Origin: Aliirhizobium wenxiniae
GTDB taxonomy: Bacteria > Pseudomonadota > Alphaproteobacteria > Rhizobiales > Rhizobiaceae
Assembly: GCF_019511445.1 (NCBI RefSeq)
Contig: NZ_JAEUAN010000005.1
Coordinates: forward strand, 186,001-250,000
Length of the DNA stretch: 64,000 nt
Direction of reading: 5' to 3'
Under the pieces are notes generated by a model. The model searched no databases, had not been told where the DNA came from, and was given only the letters and a program-made list of their open reading frames with translations. Position 1 is the first letter of the stretch. Every line of letters starts with the position of its first letter. The position numbers and the translations under genes are program-made. Shown here in pieces: positions 1 to 9,308 of the stretch.

Positions 1-2
1 TC

Positions 3-1595
3 TTCACCAAGGGCGCAGATGTCGGTGGTGACCTTGTCGGCAAGGTCGAAGCCGGTATTCCGGAAGACGATCCACGCAACCCGGCTACGATTGCCGATAA
101 CGTCGGCGACAATGTCGGTGATTGCGCCGGCATGGCGGCCGACCTGTTCGAGACCTATGCGGTCTCTGTCGTTGCGACCATGGTGCTCGCAGCGATCTTC
201 TTCGCCGGCGCTCCGGTGCTCGAATCGGCAATGCTCTATCCGCTAGCCATCTGCGGCGTCTGCATCGTCACCTCGATCATCGGCACCTTCTTCGTCAAGC
301 TCGGCAGCAATGGTTCGATCATGGGCGCGCTCTACAAGGGCCTGATCGCAACCGGCGTTCTTTCCATCTTCGGTCTGGCTGTCGCCACGTCGATGACGGT
401 CGGCTGGGGTGTGATCGGCACCGTTGCGGGTAAGGAAATCACCGGCACCAGCCTGTTCGTATGCGGCCTTGTCGGCCTCGTCGTCACCGCCTTGATCGTC
501 GTCATCACCGAATACTATACCGGCACCAACAAGCGGCCGGTCAATTCTATTGCCCAGGCGTCGGTCACCGGTCACGGCACCAACGTTATCCAGGGCCTTG
601 CCGTATCGCTTGAATCAACGGCGCTTCCGGCAATCGTCATCGTCGGCGGCATCATCGCCACCTACCAGTTTGGCGGCCTCTTCGGCACCGGTATTGCCGT
701 CACCGCCATGCTCGGCCTTGCCGGCATGATCGTTGCGCTCGACGCTTTCGGTCCGGTCACCGACAATGCCGGTGGTATCGCCGAAATGTCCCATCTGCCG
801 CCGGAGGTCCGCAAGTCGACCGACGCGCTCGATGCCGTCGGCAACACGACCAAGGCCGTCACCAAGGGCTATGCGATCGGTTCCGCTGGTCTCGGCGCGC
901 TCGTGCTGTTTGCCGCATACTCCAACGACCTGCAGTATTTTGCCGCCAATCCGCAGCAATATCCCTACTTCGAAGGGGTAGGGGCGATCTCGTTCAGCCT
1001 TGCCAATCCTTACGTCGTGGCAGGTCTGATCTTCGGTGGCTTGATCCCTTATCTCTTCGGCGGCATTGCCATGACCGCAGTCGGCAAGGCGGCAGGCTCG
1101 ATCGTCGAGGAAGTGCGTCGCCAGTTCCGCGACAAACCGGGCATCATGCAGGGCACAGATCGTCCCGACTATGGCCGCGCCGTCGATATCCTCACCAAGG
1201 CCGCGATCCGGGAAATGATCATCCCGTCGCTTCTGCCGGTGCTTGCGCCGATCGTCGTCTATTTCGGTGTTCTGCTGATTTCCGGTGGTGACAAGGCTTC
1301 GGCCTTTGCGGCCCTTGGTGCCTCGCTTCTCGGCGTCATCGTCAATGGTCTCTTCGTCGCCATTTCCATGACCTCGGGGGGCGGCGCATGGGACAACGCC
1401 AAGAAGAGCTTCGAGGACGGTTTCGTCGACAAGGACGGCCAGCGTCACCTGAAGGGCTCTGACGCGCACAAGGCATCGGTTACGGGCGATACCGTCGGTG
1501 ATCCCTACAAGGATACGGCAGGCCCGGCCGTCAACCCGGCAATCAAGATCACCAATATCGTGGCCTTGCTGCTGCTGGCGATTCTTGCTGGCTAA
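3..1595 (+). CDS. hppA: K+-independent proton-pumping pyrophosphatase, C-terminal part (5' end outside the window)
   Basis: Membrane pyrophosphatase that couples PPi hydrolysis to H+ transport across the inner membrane. The reading frame is already open at the left edge. It contains the pyrophosphate-binding signature [11 protein letters not shown] (bases 18-50), followed by [19 protein letters not shown], so about 530 of roughly 700 residues are present and the true start lies upstream. Many hydrophobic helices follow. The motif [10 protein letters not shown] (near base 840) has Lys where K+-stimulated enzymes have Ala, which in this family marks the K+-independent class. A second acidic motif, [16 protein letters not shown], lies just before it. 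A strong terminator follows at 1621. The family assignment is certain; the K+ class is inferred from one residue. Confidence 0.97.
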   Translation, partial: FTKGADVGGDLVGKVEAGIPEDDPRNPATIADNVGDNVGDCAGMAADLFETYAVSVVATMVLAAIFFAGAPVLESAMLYPLAICGVCIVTSIIGTFFVKLGSNGSIMGALYKGLIATGVLSIFGLAVATSMTVGWGVIGTVAGKEITGTSLFVCGLVGLVVTALIVVITEYYTGTNKRPVNSIAQASVTGHGTNVIQGLAVSLESTALPAIVIVGGIIATYQFGGLFGTGIAVTAMLGLAGMIVALDAFGPVTDNAGGIAEMSHLPPEVRKSTDALDAVGNTTKAVTKGYAIGSAGLGALVLFAAYSNDLQYFAANPQQYPYFEGVGAISFSLANPYVVAGLIFGGLIPYLFGGIAMTAVGKAAGSIVEEVRRQFRDKPGIMQGTDRPDYGRAVDILTKAAIREMIIPSLLPVLAPIVVYFGVLLISGGDKASAFAALGASLLGVIVNGLFVAISMTSGGGAWDNAKKSFEDGFVDKDGQRHLKGSDAHKASVTGDTVGDPYKDTAGPAVNPAIKITNIVALLLLAILAG

Positions 1596-1620
1596 AACAG
1601 GCTACGTTTAAACGAAAGAA

Positions 1621-1648
1621 GCCCGCGGATCGCTCCGCGGGCTTCTTT
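1621..1648 (+). terminator. Rho-independent terminator after hppA
   Basis: A perfect 9-bp stem, GCCCGCGGA / TCCGCGGGC, with loop TCGC is followed by TTCTTTG. It lies 25 bases after the hppA stop codon and between two convergent genes (hppA and bamE). The T-run favours termination of the plus strand. Confidence 0.85.
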
Positions 1649-1663
1649 GTATTCGATGTCGTG

Positions 1664-2149
1664 TTAATTGCTGAGCAGGCTGCGCATTGCTGCGGCACCC
1701 GCGCCGCCGGGGCCGGAGCCGCCGGAAAGAATCTGCTGCAGGAAGGTCAGGTCGCGACCGCCGGTCGGCGTCGTGCGCGAGATGGTGTCGAACACCTTGC
1801 CGTCCTGAAGCGTGTAGTTCGCCTTGCGCGCGACAACGCCTTCCTTGTTGAGGTAGATGGCCAGAACCGTCTGCTCAACCAACTTCGGCTTCATGAAGGC
1901 GGCTGCGCGTTCGCGCCGCTGGGAAATGTAATAGAGAACTTCCGAATCGAAGGTCGCCGTCGTCGAAGGCGTGCCCATCGTCAGCAGGACCTGTTCGCGG
2001 CTCGAACCTTCCGGGATCAGAGCGAGAGACTTCTGGTCGATCACATAGCCGTTATACATGGTGTCGCCGATATCCATCGACGTGCAGCCAGCGGCGGTAA
2101 CGGAAGCGATAAGTACCAGGCTGATGGCGGTTTTATTCAGAAATTTCAT
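1664..2149 (-). CDS. bamE: BamE-type outer membrane assembly lipoprotein (SmpA/OmlA family)
   Basis: Lipoprotein component of the BAM complex that inserts beta-barrel proteins into the outer membrane. The chosen start gives MKFLNKTAISLVLIAS followed by the lipobox TAAGC, so a lipidated mature protein begins at Cys. The SmpA/OmlA core follows: a small helix-helix-strand fold with SREQVLLTMGTPS and an aromatic strand near VLYYISQRRER. The length of 161 residues is normal for alphaproteobacteria. A start nine codons upstream (MKKRTVEYG) is possible but would spoil the signal peptide. The Gly/Ala-rich tail GGSGPGGAGAAA is typical of rhizobial copies. It is divergent from the cytochrome chaperone gene. 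Confidence 0.9.
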   Translation of the reverse strand: MKFLNKTAISLVLIASVTAAGCTSMDIGDTMYNGYVIDQKSLALIPEGSSREQVLLTMGTPSTTATFDSEVLYYISQRRERAAAFMKPKLVEQTVLAIYLNKEGVVARKANYTLQDGKVFDTISRTTPTGGRDLTFLQQILSGGSGPGGAGAAAMRSLLSN

Positions 2150-2402
2150 ACCGTACTCGACTGTCCGCTTCTTCAACGGGATCCCCCAGGTAAACGAGAC
2201 CGGCGCTTGAGGCCGGACTTCTGCTGTTCATCACCATTGTGGCTATTCCGGGGACGAGAACCCTTGGAACGCCAAACGTTTTACGGATCGAAAGCATCCC
2301 GACTACGGCCCCGGCCGAACGGCATTGCAATTCGCGCCTGCTTCGGTAAACCAGCTTTCGTTTCCATGCAACATTGGGCCCGGTCATTCGCGGGACTTAT
2401 CG

Positions 2403-2942
2403 ATGATCTTCGGGCTATTCAAAAAGAAAAAACACAATCAGGTCATTGTCGAGCGCCAATACGCTGCATTGACCTCTGCTGCGCGCATTCCCTTTTTCTA
2501 TACCGATCTCGGCGTGCCTGACACTGTCATGGGGCGCTACGAGATGCTGTCGGTCGTGATGATCCTGTTTTTTCGCCGCACAGCAAAGTCCTCGACTAGC
2601 GGACAGGAACTGGCGCAGGAGATCGTGGATGCCTTTTTCCAGGATCTTGACCACTCTATCCGCGAACTCGGAATTGGCGACCAGGGCGTGCCGAAACGCA
2701 TGAAGAAACTCGCCGGCATGTTTTACGGCCGGCTCGAGACCTATGCGAAGGCGCTGGACGCCGGTGATGCCGCGGAGTTGGCTAAAAGCCTTGCCCGCAA
2801 TATATACCCGGAAAACCAGTCTTCGCCGGATATGAGCCGCCTGGCCATATGGATGGTAGAAACGGAGCGGCATCTCGCCGCAACGCCGGAAGACGATATC
2901 GCCCGCGGCAACGCGGTCATCCCGTCGCCTGTGAATGGCTGA
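2403..2942 (+). CDS. Ubiquinol-cytochrome c chaperone family protein (CBP3/UQCC1-like)
   Basis: Predicted assembly factor for the cytochrome bc1 complex, acting at the inner membrane. The protein begins MIFGLFKKKKHNQ, a conserved N-terminus in rhizobial homologues. It carries the family core with PFFYTDLGVPDTVMGRYEML, a helix containing QELAQEIVDAFFQDLDHS, and the DQGVPKRMKKLAGMFYGRL segment. The frame stays open 26 codons further upstream, but that stretch lacks family similarity. The length of 179 residues is typical. The yceD gene follows 18 bases later on the same strand, an arrangement common in Rhizobiales, so the two are probably co-transcribed. No clear Shine-Dalgarno sequence is seen before the chosen ATG. 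Confidence 0.88.
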   Translation: MIFGLFKKKKHNQVIVERQYAALTSAARIPFFYTDLGVPDTVMGRYEMLSVVMILFFRRTAKSSTSGQELAQEIVDAFFQDLDHSIRELGIGDQGVPKRMKKLAGMFYGRLETYAKALDAGDAAELAKSLARNIYPENQSSPDMSRLAIWMVETERHLAATPEDDIARGNAVIPSPVNG

Positions 2943-2960
2943 AGGGAAAAGTGAGGAAAG

Positions 2961-3527
2961 ATGAAAAACGATAACAACACGGGCGGCAAACCGCCATTTT
3001 CCTATTCCGTCAAGGTTGGAAACATCTCCGCCAACGCCGTGACGGTGAAAGTTTCTGCCGACGACCGGGAGCGCAAGGAACTTGCCGATATGTGGCAGGT
3101 GCTCGAGGTGAAGTCGATCAAGGCGGAAGTCTATCTGTCGCGCTGGAAGAAGGACGGTGTCCGCGTCAAGGGCCGGGTCGAGGCCGAGATCGTACAGGCT
3201 TGCGTCGTCACGCTGGAGCCGGTCGAATCGCGCATCGACGAAGAGTTTGAGCAGATCTTCGTGCCCGAGGGCTCGAAGCTTGCCCGCGTCGTCGCTAAGG
3301 ATGCAGCCGAGATGGTGCTTGATCCTGACGGCCCGGATCTTCCCGAGGAGTTCGCCGGAGACGCGATCGATATCGGCGAGGCGATCACCGAGTTCGCAGC
3401 GCTTGCGATCGATCCATATCCCCGCAAACAGGGGGTGGAGTTTTCTGACCATATCGAGAGCACTGCCGATGCCAAGAGTGATCGGCCAAACCCATTCGCG
3501 GCGCTCAAGGACTGGAAAAAAGACTAG
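2961..3527 (+). CDS. YceD/DUF177 family protein
   Basis: Member of the YceD family, linked in bacteria and plastids to 23S rRNA processing and usually encoded next to rpmF-plsX-fabH. Here it sits between the bc1 chaperone gene and plsX, the usual alphaproteobacterial order, without rpmF. The protein has 188 residues. Visible family features are the N-terminal strand FSYSVKVGNISANAVTVKV, the central VKGRVEAEIVQACVVTLEP (the conserved Cys-containing strand), and the C-terminal EFAALAIDPYPRKQGVEF. AGGAAAG precedes the ATG at a good distance. The biochemical role is known mainly from homologues and is not shown by the sequence. Confidence 0.9.
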   Translation: MKNDNNTGGKPPFSYSVKVGNISANAVTVKVSADDRERKELADMWQVLEVKSIKAEVYLSRWKKDGVRVKGRVEAEIVQACVVTLEPVESRIDEEFEQIFVPEGSKLARVVAKDAAEMVLDPDGPDLPEEFAGDAIDIGEAITEFAALAIDPYPRKQGVEFSDHIESTADAKSDRPNPFAALKDWKKD

Positions 3528-3673
3528 GCCTGTTGTAAGCGGCGGCGAAAACTATATTTTGGCCACGATTTCGCCGGCAGGGCCAAGCATGAGCATGGCC
3601 GGAATGCTGACGACGACCGCTGGACGGGTTTGAATGGCCGGTCTGCTCGGTCGAAGATAAGGATCAGATACGC

Positions 3674-4720
3674 GTGATCAGAATTTCTGTGGATGCCATG
3701 GGAGGTGATTTCGGTCCCGAGGTTGTCATACCCGGTACTGCAAAGGCTCTCGAACGGCACCCCGAAGCGACCTTCATCATCTATGGATTGAAGGCCGAAT
3801 GCGAGCCGTGGCTCGCCAAATACCCGAAGCTGCGCGACCGCTCGACTTTCCACGAGTGCGAAGTCGCAGTCTCCATGGACGAAAAGCCGAGCGCTGCCTT
3901 GCGGCGCGGTCGCTATGTTTCCTCCATGTGGCGCTCCATCGAGGCGGTAAAGCTCGGCGAGGCCGATGTCTGCGTTTCTGCCGGCAATACCGGTGCTCTG
4001 ATGGCCATGGCGAAATTCTGTTTGCGCACCATGGCCAATATCGAGCGCCCGGCAATCGCCGGCATCTGGCCGACCCTCAAGGGCGAGAGCATCGTTCTCG
4101 ATATCGGTGCAACGATTGGTGCCGACAGCCAGCAGCTTCTCGATTTCGCTCTGATGGGCGGCGCCATGGCGCGCGCTCTGTTCGAGATCGACCGCCCGAC
4201 CGTTGGCCTTCTCAACGTCGGTGTTGAAGAGGTCAAGGGCCAGGAAGAGGTCAAGGAAGCCGGTCGTCTGCTGCGCGAAGCAAACCTCCCGACAATCGCC
4301 TATCAGGGCTTTGTCGAAGGCAACGATATCGGCAAGGGCACGGTCGACGTCGTCGTCACCGAAGGTTTTACGGGCAATATCGCGCTGAAGACGGCTGAAG
4401 GCACGGCTCGTCAGATCGCTACACTGTTGCGTGAATCGATGTCGCGCACGTTTCTGGCTAAGATAGGGTATCTGCTGGCCAAGCCGGCCTTCGATCGCCT
4501 TCGTGAGAAAATGGACCCGAACAAGGTCAATGGCGGCGTATTCCTCGGCCTGAACGGCATCGTCATCAAGAGCCATGGCGGAACCAATGCCGAAGGTTTC
4601 GCCGCTGCAATCGATGTCGCCTATGACATGGCACGTAACGACCTGAACGCGAAGATCGCGCAGGATTTGACACTTTACCATGCCAAGCATCAGCCGCCGG
4701 CTGGTCCTGAAGCTGCATGA
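3674..4720 (+). CDS. plsX: Phosphate acyltransferase PlsX
   Basis: Makes acyl-phosphate from acyl-ACP, the first step toward phosphatidic acid in the PlsX/PlsY route; peripheral membrane enzyme. The start codon is GTG (protein begins [18 protein letters not shown], the family N-terminus). The 348 residues cover the full domain, including [15 protein letters not shown] and [20 protein letters not shown]. The fabH start lies about 20 bases after its stop, so plsX and fabH form a transcription unit that joins phospholipid and fatty-acid synthesis. AAGGA lies about 12 bases upstream of the GTG, slightly far. No anomaly is seen. Confidence 0.97.
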   Translation: MIRISVDAMGGDFGPEVVIPGTAKALERHPEATFIIYGLKAECEPWLAKYPKLRDRSTFHECEVAVSMDEKPSAALRRGRYVSSMWRSIEAVKLGEADVCVSAGNTGALMAMAKFCLRTMANIERPAIAGIWPTLKGESIVLDIGATIGADSQQLLDFALMGGAMARALFEIDRPTVGLLNVGVEEVKGQEEVKEAGRLLREANLPTIAYQGFVEGNDIGKGTVDVVVTEGFTGNIALKTAEGTARQIATLLRESMSRTFLAKIGYLLAKPAFDRLREKMDPNKVNGGVFLGLNGIVIKSHGGTNAEGFAAAIDVAYDMARNDLNAKIAQDLTLYHAKHQPPAGPEAA

Positions 4721-4739
4721 CGACAGGATGTGATTGAGA

Positions 4740-5711
4740 ATGATCCGATCAGTAGTTCGCGGTTATGGAGCAGCGCTCCCGAAACGGGTAATGACCAACC
4801 GTGATTTGGAAAGCATAGTCGACACGACCGACGAATGGATCGTGCAGCGTACCGGCATCACGCAGCGCTACATCGCCGGCGAAGGCGAGACGACGGCTTC
4901 GCTCGGCGAACAGGCGGCACGCGCAGCACTCGACAATGCCGGCCTGACGCCTGCCGATATCGATCTCATCCTCGTCGCCACTTCGACACCGGACAACACC
5001 TTCCCGGCAACCGCCGTCGACATCCAGCGCCGTCTCGGCATGGAACACGGTTACGCCTTCGACATGCAGGCCGTCTGCACCGGTTTCGTTTATGCGATGG
5101 CGACTGCCGATCTGCATATCCGTGGTGGAATGGCGCGCCGTGCTCTGGTCATCGGCGCCGAAACCTTCTCGCGCATTCTCGACTGGAAGGATCGCACCAC
5201 CTGCGTGCTTTTCGGTGACGGTGCAGGTGCCCTCATTCTGGAAGCTGAGGAAGGCGAGGGGACCACGAGCGATCGCGGCATTCTCACATCCAAGCTGCGC
5301 TCCGACGGCTCCCACAAGGAAAAGCTCTATGTCGATGGCGGCCCGTCCTCGACCGGGACCGTTGGCCATCTGCGAATGGAAGGCCGGGAGGTCTTCAAGC
5401 ATGCGGTTGCGATGATCACCGACGTGATCGAAGGGGCATTCGAAGCAACCGGCACGACGGCCGAGGATATCGACTGGCTGGTCCCGCACCAGGCCAACCG
5501 CCGCATCATCGATGCATCGGCCAAGAAGCTCGGCATCCCGCCGGAAAAAGTCGTGGTGACCGTGGATCTGCACGGAAATACCTCTGCGGCCTCCATCCCC
5601 TTGGCTCTTTCCGTCGCTCTTGCCGATGGCCGGATCAAGAAGGGCGATCTCGTGATGCTCGAAGCGATGGGCGGCGGCTTCACCTGGGGCTCCGTGCTGG
5701 TTCGCTGGTAG
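4740..5711 (+). CDS. fabH: Beta-ketoacyl-ACP synthase III (FabH)
   Basis: Starts fatty acid synthesis by condensing acetyl-CoA with malonyl-ACP. All three catalytic residues are visible: Cys in [10 protein letters not shown], His in VPHQANRRI and Asn in [10 protein letters not shown]. The C-terminus, [13 protein letters not shown], is the family ending. The 323-residue length is standard. I start at ATG 4740 ([10 protein letters not shown]), which matches family N-termini. An in-frame TTG six bases upstream is closer to the AGGATG ribosome-binding-like sequence and cannot be excluded. It lies downstream of plsX and upstream of ihfA, the conserved rhizobial order. Confidence 0.97.
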   Translation: MIRSVVRGYGAALPKRVMTNRDLESIVDTTDEWIVQRTGITQRYIAGEGETTASLGEQAARAALDNAGLTPADIDLILVATSTPDNTFPATAVDIQRRLGMEHGYAFDMQAVCTGFVYAMATADLHIRGGMARRALVIGAETFSRILDWKDRTTCVLFGDGAGALILEAEEGEGTTSDRGILTSKLRSDGSHKEKLYVDGGPSSTGTVGHLRMEGREVFKHAVAMITDVIEGAFEATGTTAEDIDWLVPHQANRRIIDASAKKLGIPPEKVVVTVDLHGNTSAASIPLALSVALADGRIKKGDLVMLEAMGGGFTWGSVLVRW

Positions 5712-5829
5712 GAATGTCACGCCCACCTGGAACAAATAACTGATTGGCGACAGGTGCTTGACCCCCGTCGCCAAGCAAAATAGTCTTGGGTGGCTTTGAC
5801 GAGATCAATTTGCAAACTGGGCGGGGATC

Positions 5830-6168
5830 ATGGCCGGAAAGACAGTGACGCGTGCAGACTTGGCGGAATCGGTATTTCGCAAGGTTGGGCTCTCCCGGAC
5901 TGAGTCGGCGGAGCTGGTAGAGACGGTGATCGACGAGATCTGCAACGCGATCATTCGCGGCGAGGTCGTCAAGCTTTCCTCTTTCGCGACCTTTCAGGTT
6001 CGTTCGAAAAACGAACGCATCGGCCGCAATCCGAAAACTGGTGAGGAAGTGCCGATTTCTCCGCGCCGGGTGATGACCTTCAAGGCTTCCAATGTTCTGA
6101 AGCAGCGAATCTTGAAGTCTCATACCAGCCGCAAGGCCAAGCAGAAGTCTGCGGCTCCAGTCGCCTGA
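5830..6168 (+). CDS. ihfA: Integration host factor subunit alpha
   Basis: DNA-bending protein that works as a heterodimer with IhfB in recombination, replication and transcription. The 112-residue HU/IHF fold runs from [19 protein letters not shown] through the beta-arm motif [17 protein letters not shown], which includes the Pro that intercalates in DNA. The basic C-terminal tail [13 protein letters not shown] is usual in rhizobia. GGCGGGGATC precedes the ATG. Its position between fabH and a MerR gene matches the conserved alphaproteobacterial order and separates it from hupB (50678-50956), the HU protein of the same fold. Confidence 0.95.
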   Translation: MAGKTVTRADLAESVFRKVGLSRTESAELVETVIDEICNAIIRGEVVKLSSFATFQVRSKNERIGRNPKTGEEVPISPRRVMTFKASNVLKQRILKSHTSRKAKQKSAAPVA

Positions 6169-6395
6169 TCCCGTATTTTACCTCATTCCTGTGAACATGC
6201 TTGAATCCGCCACTTCAACCCATTGAGATAAGTGGGAAACGCGGCGTAGTCTTCTTCATCGCTCCGAAGGCCTGAATCGCTGTTCGGAAGATGCTGGCGT
6301 GGACTATGAGTTTTCGCAGGGCTGTTTCGCGCCATATCCGGCGCGCGGCTTTGCGCGGTGGGTCGGCTTGGCGGCTGCTGCTTGGAGGTTTGAGC

Positions 6396-6932
6396 GTGGA
6401 AAAAAGTCCGGATGCGTTCCGTACGATTAGCGAAGTGGCAGATGATCTGGATCTGCCGCAGCACGTTTTGCGCTTCTGGGAAACCCGCTTCACCCAGATC
6501 AAGCCGATGAAGCGTGGCGGTGGCCGCCGTTATTACCGGCCTGAAGACGTTGAGCTGCTCAAGGGCATCCGTCATCTGCTTTACGATCATGGCTACACGA
6601 TCAAGGGCGTCCAGAAGCTCCTGAAGACGAACGGCAACAAATTCGTTGCTGCCATCGCATCGGGGGATGTTGCCACCATGGATGCGATCATCGCTTCCAG
6701 CGGTGAAAAACATTCAGAGCCGAAGGTCGGTGGTTCCGAAGAAGATCAAGTTCTCGGTCGCCCGAAAGTGAAGCCGAGCGGCCGCTTCTTCGGTTTCGGC
6801 TCGTCCAGCGATGATGACACTCTGGAAGTGTCGATTGGAAAGTCGAGTGTCGGCAAGGAGGATCGCGCCCTGCTGCAGGAAGCCCTGTTTGATCTTCTGG
6901 AATGCAAGCGCCTGCTCGATCAGGTCCGCTGA
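6396..6932 (+). CDS. MerR family transcriptional regulator
   Basis: DNA-binding regulator of unknown target. The winged helix-turn-helix begins [20 protein letters not shown], followed by WETRF and [17 protein letters not shown], the MerR recognition region. The middle is a short linker rich in Gly, Ser and Asp (residues about 95-150). The C-terminus is a helix, [17 protein letters not shown]. It lacks the metal-binding Cys of classical MerR sensors. I chose the GTG at 6396 because TTGGAGG lies seven bases upstream and the protein then starts just before the domain. In many Rhizobiales this gene directly follows ihfA and is followed by a tRNA-Pro gene; here about 5 kb separate it from the tRNA-Pro at 12045-12121. 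Confidence 0.9.
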   Translation: MEKSPDAFRTISEVADDLDLPQHVLRFWETRFTQIKPMKRGGGRRYYRPEDVELLKGIRHLLYDHGYTIKGVQKLLKTNGNKFVAAIASGDVATMDAIIASSGEKHSEPKVGGSEEDQVLGRPKVKPSGRFFGFGSSSDDDTLEVSIGKSSVGKEDRALLQEALFDLLECKRLLDQVR

Positions 6933-7047
6933 ACGGCCAAAGGTGAACTCTACAACTATCTGTGATCACCCAAAATTGACCATTCACCTCTGGTTCACAG
7001 CGCAAGTTACATCATTTCACCTAGGGAGACATTCCAAGGAGAATGAA

Positions 7048-7536
7048 ATGAAGAAGAAACTTGCAATCATTCTGGTGTCCGCAGTTACGGCCTTGACCGG
7101 TGTAGCGCCCGCAAATGCATTTCCGACAGTCGGCGTACCCACCGTACAGACCTCGCAAGCGGTAGAAAAGGTGCAATGGCGCGAAGGTCGCCATGACTGG
7201 CGCCGTTATGGCCCGCGTTATTCCGATCGCCGTTGGCGGGATGACCGTCGCTGGCGCGATGACCGCCGTTATTACGGTGACCGTCGCTGGCGCGATCATC
7301 GCCGCCATCGCAACTCGAATGCCGGTGCGATCATCGGTGGCCTGGCCGCAGGTGCACTGATCGGTGGGGCGCTGGCTGCACCTCGTTATGCACCGCCGCA
7401 GGAGCGTCGATATGTCGGCGGCGGCAACAGCCATGTGAATTGGTGCTATTCGCGCTACCGTTCGTATCGGGCCTACGACAACACCTTCCAACCCTATAAC
7501 GGCCCGCGCCAGCAGTGCTATTCGCCTTACCGGTAA
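7048..7536 (+). CDS. BA14K family secreted protein
   Basis: Small exported protein of the BA14K family, named for a Brucella immunoreactive protein; its function is unresolved. It has a clean signal peptide ([20 protein letters not shown], cleavage after ANA). Next comes a basic, low-complexity segment of repeated RRWRDDRRW / DRRWRDHRR units, then a Gly/Ala-rich hydrophobic stretch ([20 protein letters not shown]). The C-terminal BA14K motif is [19 protein letters not shown] ... QQCYSPYR with two Cys. AAGGAGAATGAA precedes the ATG. A terminator follows at 7566. The tandem Arg/Trp repeats vary in number among homologues. Confidence 0.92.
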   Translation: MKKKLAIILVSAVTALTGVAPANAFPTVGVPTVQTSQAVEKVQWREGRHDWRRYGPRYSDRRWRDDRRWRDDRRYYGDRRWRDHRRHRNSNAGAIIGGLAAGALIGGALAAPRYAPPQERRYVGGGNSHVNWCYSRYRSYRAYDNTFQPYNGPRQQCYSPYR

Positions 7537-7565
7537 GGCTTACAGCACTTTCTGAAGCAATCCAT

Positions 7566-7594
7566 GCCGCTCCGGGCTCCGGGGCGGCTTTTTT
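7566..7594 (+). terminator. Rho-independent terminator after the BA14K gene
   Basis: The stem GCCGCTCCGG / CCGGGGCGGC (ten pairs, one a U-G wobble) has a 3-base loop and is followed by six T residues. It lies about 30 bases after the BA14K stop codon. Confidence 0.8.
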
Positions 7595-7611
7595 GTGAAG
7601 GCAGAAACGCT

Positions 7612-7923
7612 CTAAGGATTGGCCTTGAGGTAGGCGATCAGATCGTCGATCTCGGACTGGAACCACATGCCCCAGAAGCGCATGCTGGTATTTGGCACTT
7701 TGGTTTTGGGGCTGGAAAGGAATTCGGCAAGCGCCGCGTCATCCCAGATCAAGCCTGCCGCACCAGCCTCGGACATCGCTTTTGAATACCGGAAATCGGC
7801 AACACTGCCCGCAGGCCTTGCGAACACACCTTTCAGATGCGGACCGGCTTTGTTGGTATCGCTGTCGATTGAATGACAGGGACCCGCCTTGCCGGGATCA
7901 GGGCACAGATCGATTACAAGCAC
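7612..7923 (-). pseudogene. Truncated class I cytochrome c lacking the heme-binding motif
   Basis: The C-terminal two-thirds match a soluble c-type cytochrome: CHSIDSD, NKAGPHLKGVF, RPAGSVADFRYSKAM and the Met-ligand region PNTSMRFWGM near the end. The N-terminal signal peptide and the CxxCH heme site are missing. Only PCHS remains, with the nearest other Cys ten residues upstream, so heme cannot be attached in the normal way. The break falls just before a decayed IS3 transposase (7937-8103), which suggests that insertion and later deletion removed the 5' end. An open frame of 103 codons survives, but I judge it non-functional. The alternative is an unrelated short ORF with a cytochrome-like tail. 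Confidence 0.75.
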
Positions 7924-7936
7924 CGCCTTGGCACCT

Positions 7937-8103
7937 ACTCACACAGGCTGTCCGCAGTCGTCGCGAATACGCTCGACTGGCATTCGACGCGACGGCTCCG
8001 GACATTGTTTTGGTGACGGACATCACCTAAATTCGAACCTTCGAGGGGCGCCTATCTCGTAGCCGTCATCGACCTCTATTTCCGCCGGGTAATCGGCTGG
8101 CGG
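7937..8103 (+). pseudogene. Decayed IS3-family transposase (OrfB catalytic-core fragment)
   Basis: Conceptual translation with two frame changes and one in-frame stop gives AVVANTLDW, then FDATAPDIVLVTDIT-stop-IRTFEG, then AYLVAVIDLYFRRVIGW. This matches the RNase H-like core of IS3-group OrfB proteins, where VTDITYIRT holds the first catalytic Asp and the VIDLFSR-like strand follows. Only about 55 codons remain, with no terminal repeats recognisable on either side. It is a remnant, not an active element. It lies between the broken cytochrome c gene and the low-GC glycan genes and marks one edge of the accessory region. Confidence 0.8.
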
Positions 8104-8338
8104 CCTGTACCTCAAGGAAACAGGTCAGTGCTGTCAAAAGCCAGAATGCAGTCGACGGCTAGGTCTATTATCGGAGCCTCGCTGATCGGCGCGCGTGAGG
8201 CGACGGCGCGGGACCAGAAAAAATCGACGATACCGATAGCATCTGCGGAGCCAAAGCTTGGACGGCAGAAGAGGCCTCCGCGCACGACAAAGCAATGTGA
8301 GAACTGACTTGCCGCCCTGATATCGACCGGATAGCCGC

Positions 8339-9160
8339 TCAAGCGAGCGCGGCGGCTATCCGGGCCAGCAAATCCGCCTTGATTTTTGTTTTGATTGCAG
8401 AGATGTCTAGCGGCGCAGGGATCTCAGAAATGCGTGGCGCAAACGGTCTCGTTAAAGGGTGCCATCGATCCCTGCGCTCCAATCCGATTTCTTCGACGAT
8501 AGATGTGCGGTCGGTTTTGGGGCCGATGAAGACTGTAGGAACACCCATGGCGATGCAGGGCATTGCGCAGTGAATTCGTTTAGTTACGACCAAGGCTGCC
8601 TTTCTGCCGTAAGTCTCGATCATGTTTTTGGCGAAAGACAATCGAACATCGGTAGGTGTTTCAGCCACGCGATGGCTAATTTCTTTCAGCTTTAGGCCGT
8701 GGTTTTTGCGGAAAGTACGAGTGAAGGCGTCCTCATCAGCTTCGACGAGATAGATTGAATCCGGCGCGCGATCGGCCAGCGGCTCAAATGTTAATGTCGC
8801 ACATAGAGATAGATATGCCTCGACGCCAAGAGATCGAATGAACTCCACGGTGCTGCGGTCTCTGCAGCCGATCGGTTCGTGTTTTTTCAGATACGAAGCG
8901 TGCCTGGCAATCGTGGGTTTGGCCCTATCCTGGACGTGAAAGCCGAAAAAGATCGGCTTTATGTTTGCGCTCGGCGGCCAATTGTCGAGTTTCTCCAGAA
9001 ACCAGCCGTTGGTCACGAGGATCGCTTCCGGTCCGTCGTACATGCTTAGGTGATCTCTGTCGATGAAGGCGTCGACACGAGGTAGGTGCTGCATAACCGC
9101 TACGGTCTGCACATCGTCCCCGATATTGTTGCTTAGCCAGTTTAGCGCAAGGATGTTCAT
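8339..9160 (-). CDS. Polysaccharide pyruvyl transferase family protein
   Basis: Member of the fold that adds pyruvate ketals to surface sugars, among other transferases. The protein has 273 residues. Family features are the N-terminal NILALNWLSNNIGDDVQTVA, the strand PIFFGFHVQD, EPIGCRDRSTVEFIRSLG, then SLCATLTF, and near the C-terminus VVTKRIHCAMPCIAMGVPT. This last motif (H-x-x-x-P with the GxP loop) is the donor-site region. No signal peptide or membrane segment is seen, so it is probably cytosolic and acts on precursors. It is divergent from the GT29-like gene at 9309; the 148 bases between them contain a perfect 7-bp hairpin (9247-9267). Base composition is lower in GC than the core. The donor and acceptor cannot be told from sequence. 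Confidence 0.85.
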   Translation of the reverse strand: MNILALNWLSNNIGDDVQTVAVMQHLPRVDAFIDRDHLSMYDGPEAILVTNGWFLEKLDNWPPSANIKPIFFGFHVQDRAKPTIARHASYLKKHEPIGCRDRSTVEFIRSLGVEAYLSLCATLTFEPLADRAPDSIYLVEADEDAFTRTFRKNHGLKLKEISHRVAETPTDVRLSFAKNMIETYGRKAALVVTKRIHCAMPCIAMGVPTVFIGPKTDRTSIVEEIGLERRDRWHPLTRPFAPRISEIPAPLDISAIKTKIKADLLARIAAALA

Positions 9161-9308
9161 AAGTGCCCCGGAAAAATTTCCATCCGAATAATATGGGTTA
9201 GGCCAAATAGCAACTCGTCAAGTCTCGCGGGATGGCATACAACGCCACTGCCATAGATTGTGGCAGTTTCGATTTAAGGCCGTCTATTAATGGAGGAGCG
9301 AAGCTTCG

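Noticed and set aside
8030..8040. The 9-base match ATTCGAACC to the T-loop region of tRNA-Pro as a possible attachment site
   Set aside because: It lies within codons of the transposase remnant (the Ile-Arg-Thr positions), and flanking bases do not match the tRNA.
8112..8342. A 76-codon minus-strand open frame beyond the pyruvyl transferase gene
   Set aside because: No family similarity or ribosome-binding site; probably chance within a degraded region.
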